38,254 bases of DNA from Acidimicrobiales bacterium (GTDB lineage Bacteria; Actinomycetota; Acidimicrobiia; Acidimicrobiales; SZUA-35): contig JAHEJM010000032.1 of assembly GCA_024638815.1 (NCBI GenBank), positions 1 to 38,254 of the forward strand, read 5' to 3'. Both the position numbers and the translations under genes were made by a program. The notes below the pieces were generated by a model. That model worked only from the letters and a program-made list of their open reading frames with translations, had not been told where the DNA came from and searched no databases. Shown here in pieces: positions 33,663-38,254 of this stretch (positions within the stretch are counted from its first letter, which is position 1; the number at the start of each line of letters is the position of its first letter).

Positions 33663-35078
33663 GTGACCCCAGAACCGTCCACCGAAACACCACCGAGCCA
33701 GGAGCTGTCCACCGTGCTCGACACCATCGTCAAGGCCTACGACATCCGAGGCGTCTACCCCGGACAGATCAACGCCGACGTCGTCGCTCGGCTCGGCCAG
33801 GGATTCGCCGCCTTCATCGCCCGGGTCGAGCCCGACACCACGGCGGTGGCTCTCGGCCGGGACATGCGTCCTTCAGGTCCAGAGTTGGTCGACGCCTTCG
33901 CCCACGGGGTGATGGCCCACGGCTTTGACGTGATCGATATCGGCCTGGCCTCCACCGACATGTTGTACTTCGCCTCCGGTTCGCTGAATGTTCCCGGTGT
34001 GATGTTCACCGCCTCCCACAATCCGGCGGAGTACAACGGCATCAAGCTGTGCCGATCCGGTGCCGCCCCCGTCGGTGAGGCCTCCGGGCTGGCCGACATC
34101 AAGCAGGTCGCCATCGAGGGTGGTCCCGAGCCGGCGACCCGGGCCGGATCCCGGTCGAGCCGGAACCTGCTTGACGACTTCAGCCGCCACGTTCGTTCCT
34201 TCATCTCCACCGACGGGCTTCGCCCGCTGAGGGTGGTGGCCGACACCGCCAACGGCATGGGCGGACTCGTGGTGCCCGAGGTGTTCAAGCAGTTGCCGTT
34301 CGAGCTGGAGGTCATGTATCCCGAGTTGGACGGTATGTTCCCCAACCACGAGGCCAATCCCATCGAAGCCAAGAACCTGGTCGATCTCCAGGCCCGGGTC
34401 CTGGAGACCGGAGCCGACATCGGTCTCGCCTTCGACGGTGACGCCGACCGGGTGTTCCTGGTCGACGAAACGGCCAGGCCGGTTTCGGGTTCGTTGACCA
34501 CCGCACTGCTGGCCAAGTCGATCCTGGCGTCGAACCCCGGTGCCAAGGTCATCTACAACCTGATCTGCTCCAAGGCGGTACCCGAGGTGATCTCGGAGGC
34601 CGGTGGTATGGCCTTGCGGTCGCGGGTCGGCCACTCGTTCATCAAGGAGACGATGGCCCGTGAGAGTGCGGTCTTCGGCGGCGAGCACTCGGCTCACTAC
34701 TACTTCCAGGACAACTGGCGGGCCGATTCCGGTCTGATCGCCTCGGTCATGGTGCTGGAGCAACTGGGAAGGTACGACGGTCCGCTGTCGGAGCTGCTGG
34801 CTCCTCTCGATCGCTATGCCGCCTCGGGTGAGATCAACACCCGGGTGTCGGATGCGGCCGGCGTCATCGACCATGTGGCCCGGTATTTCGCCTCGACCTA
34901 CGACCACGCCGTCAGCGACCGGCTCGATGGCCTGACCGTTGACCTCGGTGATTGGTGGTTCAATCTGCGGCCGTCCAACACCGAGCCGTTGCTCCGGCTC
35001 AACCTGGAGGCGGCGGACGACACCTCGGTGGCCGCCGGCGTGGCCGAGGTCCAGTCGGTGATGGCGGCCGCGTCGTGA
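33663..35078 (+). CDS. manB: Phosphomannomutase/phosphoglucomutase
   Basis: 471 residues. It interconverts hexose 6- and 1-phosphates, here most likely mannose-6-P to mannose-1-P for GDP-mannose. All signature sites are present: the phosphoserine loop TASHNP (Ser118), the metal loop DGDADR (258-263), the sugar loop GEHSAHYYF (340-348) and the phosphate-binding RPSNTEPLLRLNLEA near the C-terminus. The first ~20 residues are a variable extension. The GTG at 33663 follows AGGTGAA. It is followed 60 bp on by manA, so two consecutive steps from fructose-6-P are encoded together; with gmd and rmd elsewhere in the window the GDP-rhamnose route lacks only the pyrophosphorylase. Confidence 0.95.
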   Translation: MTPEPSTETPPSQELSTVLDTIVKAYDIRGVYPGQINADVVARLGQGFAAFIARVEPDTTAVALGRDMRPSGPELVDAFAHGVMAHGFDVIDIGLASTDMLYFASGSLNVPGVMFTASHNPAEYNGIKLCRSGAAPVGEASGLADIKQVAIEGGPEPATRAGSRSSRNLLDDFSRHVRSFISTDGLRPLRVVADTANGMGGLVVPEVFKQLPFELEVMYPELDGMFPNHEANPIEAKNLVDLQARVLETGADIGLAFDGDADRVFLVDETARPVSGSLTTALLAKSILASNPGAKVIYNLICSKAVPEVISEAGGMALRSRVGHSFIKETMARESAVFGGEHSAHYYFQDNWRADSGLIASVMVLEQLGRYDGPLSELLAPLDRYAASGEINTRVSDAAGVIDHVARYFASTYDHAVSDRLDGLTVDLGDWWFNLRPSNTEPLLRLNLEAADDTSVAAGVAEVQSVMAAAS

Positions 35079-35138
35079 GCTCCCTGTTGTGACCCCGAGG
35101 TCATCGATGGTTGAGTACCGAATCGTGAGCTGCCGGTG

Positions 35139-36443
35139 ATGCCGGCGATGTGGCGCCTCGAAGGGGTTGTCCAGCACTATCACTGGGGCGACGAGCACAC
35201 ACTGGCCTCCCTGCTCGGCCGCCCGCCGTCGGGACGGCCCGAGGCAGAGTACTGGCTGGGTGCCCACGACAGGGCCCCCAGTCGGGTACTGGAGGCGACG
35301 GAGGAAGGCCCGCCCCGGACACTCGAGCAGATGATCGCAGCGGACCCGATCGCCGCCCTGGGCCCGGCGACGGCCAAGCGGTTCGGTCAACTGCCGTTTC
35401 TGTTCAAGATCCTGGCCGTGGACCAGCCATTGTCCATCCAAGCTCACCCCAACAACCGTCAGGCCTCGACCGGATTCGAGCGGGAGAATGGGCGTGGAAT
35501 CCCGATCGACTCGCCGACCCGCAACTATCGGGACCGCAACCACAAGCCGGAGTTGATCTGTGCCCTGAGGCCCATGGAGGCGAAGTGCGGGTTCCGAACC
35601 ATGGATGGTTTGCGCCAGGTCGCATCGCTGTTTCGGACCAAGCCGGTAACCCGGGTCTTCTCCACCCTCGATCTTGCCGCCGGTGCCCGGCTGGATGACG
35701 ATGGCCAAGCCGTCGTGATCAAGGAATTGATGCATCGCCTGCTGACCCTGTCACCGGCTCAAATCGGCCAAATCGTCGACGCTGCGGTGTCCGAGTGCCG
35801 GTCGATGGTGGGCGAGAACGACGGCGATGGCGATCTGGAACGGCGAGTGAACGCTACTACGGGCCCGATTGGTCGGGCCGAGCTGGCCCGGACGGTGGCG
35901 TGGACGGTGCGAGCCCACGACTGCTACGGCCCTGACGTCGGCGTGTTGGTGGCGCTGCTGCTGAACCACATCGTGCTCGAACCGGGCCAGGGCCTGTTTC
36001 TCGAGGCCGGCAACGTCCACGCCTACCTTTCGGGTGTCGGAGTCGAGCTGATGGCCAACAGCGACAACGTGCTGCGATGCGGGTTGACGTCGAAACATGT
36101 CGATGTCGACGAGCTTCTGGCCATCGCCGAGTTCACCCCGGGTCGGCCGTTGATACTGGAACCGGAGGGGGCGGAGCATCGATTCGCCCCTCCAATACCG
36201 GAGTTTTCCCTGGTCAGAATGGTTGTCGGGCCGGACATGGAGCCCGGTTGTTGGTTGGAGTGTGATGTCGGCGGGCCGGAGATCGTGCTGGCCACCGGGG
36301 GTCCCATGATCGTGGAATCCGGTATCGATCGGTGGGCGATGCGTCCAGGACAGGCTGTGTTCGTCGGTGACGACGTTTCCCGGTTTCGGCTCCGGCTCGA
36401 TGCCTCCTCCACGGTTGCCTGGCGGGCCACGATCGGACGATAA
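35139..36443 (+). CDS. manA: Mannose-6-phosphate isomerase, class I
   Basis: 434 residues from the ATG at 35139; the GTG at 35136 and the ATG at 35148 are alternatives. It interconverts fructose-6-P and mannose-6-P and needs zinc. Type I motifs are present: VVQHYHWGDEHTLASLLG, AEYWLGAHDRAPS, LPFLFKILAVDQPLSIQAHP (metal-binding Gln and His), NYRDRNHKPELICAL (second zinc region), EAGNVHAYLSGVGVELMANS and VLRCGLTSKHVDV. The protein is of the normal length for class I enzymes. It follows manB closely and is followed by the Trm112-like gene. Confidence 0.94.
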   Translation: MPAMWRLEGVVQHYHWGDEHTLASLLGRPPSGRPEAEYWLGAHDRAPSRVLEATEEGPPRTLEQMIAADPIAALGPATAKRFGQLPFLFKILAVDQPLSIQAHPNNRQASTGFERENGRGIPIDSPTRNYRDRNHKPELICALRPMEAKCGFRTMDGLRQVASLFRTKPVTRVFSTLDLAAGARLDDDGQAVVIKELMHRLLTLSPAQIGQIVDAAVSECRSMVGENDGDGDLERRVNATTGPIGRAELARTVAWTVRAHDCYGPDVGVLVALLLNHIVLEPGQGLFLEAGNVHAYLSGVGVELMANSDNVLRCGLTSKHVDVDELLAIAEFTPGRPLILEPEGAEHRFAPPIPEFSLVRMVVGPDMEPGCWLECDVGGPEIVLATGGPMIVESGIDRWAMRPGQAVFVGDDVSRFRLRLDASSTVAWRATIGR

Positions 36444-36445
36444 CC

Positions 36446-36451
36446 TAGGGT
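36446..36451 (+). promoter_or_regulatory. Possible -10 element for the Trm112-like gene and ahcY
   Basis: TAGGGT lies just after the manA stop. Transcription would start near 36458, just before the GGAGG (36462-36466) of the Trm112-like gene. Confidence 0.4.
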
Positions 36452-36471
36452 CTTCTACCACGGAGGTACCG

Positions 36472-36717
36472 GTGTCGCTCGATTCCCGTCTACTCGAAAT
36501 CCTGGCCTGTCCAGAGGACAAGGGACCATTGCTCTACTTCGAGAGCGAGGGGTCTCTCTACAATCCTCGTCTCATGCGGCGGTATCGGATCGAGAACGAC
36601 ATTCCGGTGATGTTGATCGACGAGGCGGAGACGGTCGACGAGGCCGAACACCGGCGGCTGGTCGACAAGGCGTCAGGCGAGGGAATCGACTTCACCTTCG
36701 CCCCCGATAACGGCTGA
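36472..36717 (+). CDS. Trm112/UPF0434 family small protein
   Basis: 81 residues from the GTG at 36472, set by GGAGG at 36462-36466. It has the family core LLEILACPEDKGPLLYFESE and SLYNPRLMRRYRIENDIPVM, ending in a short acidic tail. Classical Trm112/YcaR proteins have a zinc-binding CPxC; here the second Cys is Asp (CPED), so this copy probably does not bind zinc at that place. In other organisms the family acts as an activating partner of methyltransferases. The next gene is ahcY, which clears the S-adenosylhomocysteine made by such enzymes, but its neighbour on the other side is manA and the link is only suggestive. Confidence 0.85.
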   Translation: MSLDSRLLEILACPEDKGPLLYFESEGSLYNPRLMRRYRIENDIPVMLIDEAETVDEAEHRRLVDKASGEGIDFTFAPDNG

Positions 36718-36724
36718 TAGTCTT

Positions 36725-36740
36725 CGGCCGTCACCGGCCG
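36725..36740 (+). terminator. Small GC hairpin before ahcY
   Basis: CGGCCG-TCAC-CGGCCG gives a perfect 6-bp stem with a tetraloop in the 63-bp gap between the Trm112-like gene and ahcY. No U-tract; could be an attenuator. Confidence 0.35.
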
Positions 36741-36780
36741 CCCTCATCCCTCCACGATCCCAAGAACAAGGACCCCAACC

Positions 36781-38253
36781 ATGTCTGTAACCGAGAGCCG
36801 ACCCCGAACCGTCGCCGACGGCGACTACAAGGTCGCCGATCTGAGCTTGGCCGGAATCGGTCGCAAGCAGATCGAACTGGCCGAGCAGGAGATGCCCGGC
36901 CTGATGGCGCTACGGGCGGAGTACTACGACGAACAGCCGCTGGCCGGGGCTCGCATCACCGGCAGCTTGCATATGACGGTCCAGACCGCCGTACTCATCG
37001 AGACCCTCACCACCCTCGGAGCCCAGGTCCGATGGGCCAGCTGCAACATTTTCTCCACCCAGGACGAGGCGGCCGCCGCCGTGGTGGTCGGCCCAGAAGG
37101 CACCACCGCGCATCCCACCGGTACCCCGGTTTTCGCCTGGAAGGGCGAGACCCTGGAGGAGTACTGGTGGTGCACCGAGCAGGCCCTGCGCTGGACCGAC
37201 GGCTTCGGTGCCCCGACGCTGATTCTCGACGATGGCGGTGACGCCACCATGCTGGTCCACAAGGGGGCCGAGTATGAGGCGGCCGGCGCCGTACCCGACG
37301 CCACCGACGACGAGCCCGACGAGTGGCACGTCATCATCGACCTGCTGAAGCGGCTCCATTCCGAGGACGACAAGCTTTTCACCGACATGGCGTCCAACAT
37401 CCGCGGCGTGTCGGAAGAGACCACCACCGGCGTGCTCCGGCTCTACGACATGAAGAAGGCCGGCACCCTCAAGTTCCCCGGTATCAACGTGAACGATGCC
37501 GTGACCAAGTCGAAATTCGACAACCGCTACGGCACCCGGCATTCGCTGATCGACGGTATCAACCGGGCTACCGATGTCATGATCGGCGGCAAGCGCTGTG
37601 TGGTCATCGGCTACGGCGACGTGGGCAAGGGCTGCGCCGACTCCTTCCGCGGCCAGGGGGCCAGGGTCATCATCGTCGAGATCGACCCGATCTGCGCCCT
37701 GCAGGCGGCCATGGACGGCTACGAGGTCAACACCCTCGAGCGGGTCCTCGACAGCGCCGACATCTTCATCACCGCCACCGGCAACAAGAACATCATCTCG
37801 GCCGAGATGATGAGCCGTATGAAGCAGGGGGCCATCGTGGGCAACATCGGTCACTTCGACAACGAGATCGACGTGGCCGGCCTGATGCGCCAGAGCGACA
37901 TCCAGCGCATCAACATCAAGCCCCAGGTCGACGAGTTCCGCTTTCCCGACGGCAAGAGCATCATCCTGCTGAGCGAGGGTCGACTACTCAATCTGGGAAA
38001 TGCCACCGGCCATCCCAGCTTCGTCATGTCGGCCAGCTTCACCAATCAGGTGTTGGCCCAGATCGAGCTGCACCGCAACGCCGAGTCCTACGGGCTCGAC
38101 GTGGTCACCCTTCCCAAGATTCTCGACGAGAAGGTGGCCCGACTCCATCTCGACGCCCTGGGGGTCCGGCTGACCACCCTGACTCCGAACCAGGCCGAGT
38201 ACATCGGTGTTCCGGTCGAGGGGCCGTACAAGCCCGATCACTACCGGTACTAG
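36781..38253 (+). CDS. ahcY: S-adenosylhomocysteinase (complete)
   Basis: 490 residues, ending one base before the window edge with the canonical PDHYRY. It hydrolyses S-adenosylhomocysteine to adenosine and homocysteine with tightly bound NAD. Motifs are [62 protein letters not shown], the NAD-binding [20 protein letters not shown] and [13 protein letters not shown]. The ~40-residue insert ([18 protein letters not shown] and onward) is typical of the longer bacterial and plant form. AAGGA lies upstream of the ATG. TAGTCT at 36718-36723 is a possible own -10. The leader is too short for a known SAH riboswitch. Confidence 0.97.
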   Translation: MSVTESRPRTVADGDYKVADLSLAGIGRKQIELAEQEMPGLMALRAEYYDEQPLAGARITGSLHMTVQTAVLIETLTTLGAQVRWASCNIFSTQDEAAAAVVVGPEGTTAHPTGTPVFAWKGETLEEYWWCTEQALRWTDGFGAPTLILDDGGDATMLVHKGAEYEAAGAVPDATDDEPDEWHVIIDLLKRLHSEDDKLFTDMASNIRGVSEETTTGVLRLYDMKKAGTLKFPGINVNDAVTKSKFDNRYGTRHSLIDGINRATDVMIGGKRCVVIGYGDVGKGCADSFRGQGARVIIVEIDPICALQAAMDGYEVNTLERVLDSADIFITATGNKNIISAEMMSRMKQGAIVGNIGHFDNEIDVAGLMRQSDIQRINIKPQVDEFRFPDGKSIILLSEGRLLNLGNATGHPSFVMSASFTNQVLAQIELHRNAESYGLDVVTLPKILDEKVARLHLDALGVRLTTLTPNQAEYIGVPVEGPYKPDHYRY

Positions 38254-38254
38254 T

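Noticed and set aside
33873-35735. 620-codon minus-strand frame
   Set aside because: Antisense to manB and manA, both with intact active-site motifs.
36718-36780. SAH riboswitch before ahcY
   Set aside because: Only 63 bp separate the genes; there is one small hairpin and no room for the known fold.

Overview
The window is high-GC bacterial DNA (about two thirds G+C by eye) from what looks like an actinobacterium, most likely of the Acidimicrobiia type. The lines of evidence are: coenzyme F420 genes (cofD, cofE), a LytR-CpsA-Psr wall ligase, a DUF5719 protein beside a GT2-membrane fusion, a Septum_form lipoprotein, a DUF3516 helicase, many GTG starts and several apparently leaderless genes. 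The lineage is inferred from gene content and style; no rRNA or tRNA gene is present to confirm it. I see no phage, insertion sequence, CRISPR array, tRNA or rRNA.

Layout. 1-4.7 kb: the N-terminus of an acidic repeat protein (minus strand, cut by the window edge), a small membrane protein, a DUF4332 helix-hairpin-helix protein, a tiny zinc-ribbon ORF, a YceH/DUF480 protein, a Septum_form lipoprotein, an acyl-CoA dehydrogenase (minus) and thiamine diphosphokinase. 4.7-13.5 kb: a plus-strand surface-glycan cluster with an LCP ligase, UDP-glucose dehydrogenase, UDP-glucuronate decarboxylase, three GT4 glycosyltransferases and a nucleotidyltransferase preceded by a 436-bp gap rich in inverted repeats. 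13.6-20.1 kb (minus): rmd, gmd, cofD (interrupted by one in-frame TAA), cofE and a Ski2-like helicase. 20.3-25.6 kb (plus): a giant GT2-membrane fusion, DUF5719 and a membrane-anchored thioredoxin. 25.7-27.6 kb (minus): ftsH. 28.2-38.25 kb (plus): a CPBP protease, a zinc-ribbon protein, a large PTPS-related membrane protein preceded by a coupled mini-ORF, a GtrA-GT2 fusion, phosphomannomutase, mannose-6-phosphate isomerase, a Trm112-like protein and a complete S-adenosylhomocysteinase.

How it fits together. ManA and ManB make mannose-1-phosphate. Gmd and Rmd turn GDP-mannose into GDP-D-rhamnose. Ugd and UXS make UDP-glucuronate and UDP-xylose. The GT4, GT2 and GtrA proteins would assemble and handle lipid-linked glycans, and the LCP protein would attach a glycopolymer to the wall. 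The GDP-mannose pyrophosphorylase, initiating phosphoglycosyltransferase and flippase/exporter are not in the window. The grouping of F420 genes, mannose genes, a GT2, an LCP protein and ahcY resembles, as I recall it, the fbiA/fbiB-manA-manB-wbbL-sahH neighbourhood of mycobacteria, so this looks like an old actinobacterial block expanded with glycan genes.

The points most worth a second look are the nonsense codon in cofD, the recurring TANNNT-N6-10-start pattern of leaderless genes, a 31-codon mini-ORF coupled by a GTGA overlap to the large membrane protein, a perfect 21-bp hairpin between convergent genes, and a cluster of inverted repeats in the 12.56-12.99 kb gap. I found no clear-cut new defence or mobile system.
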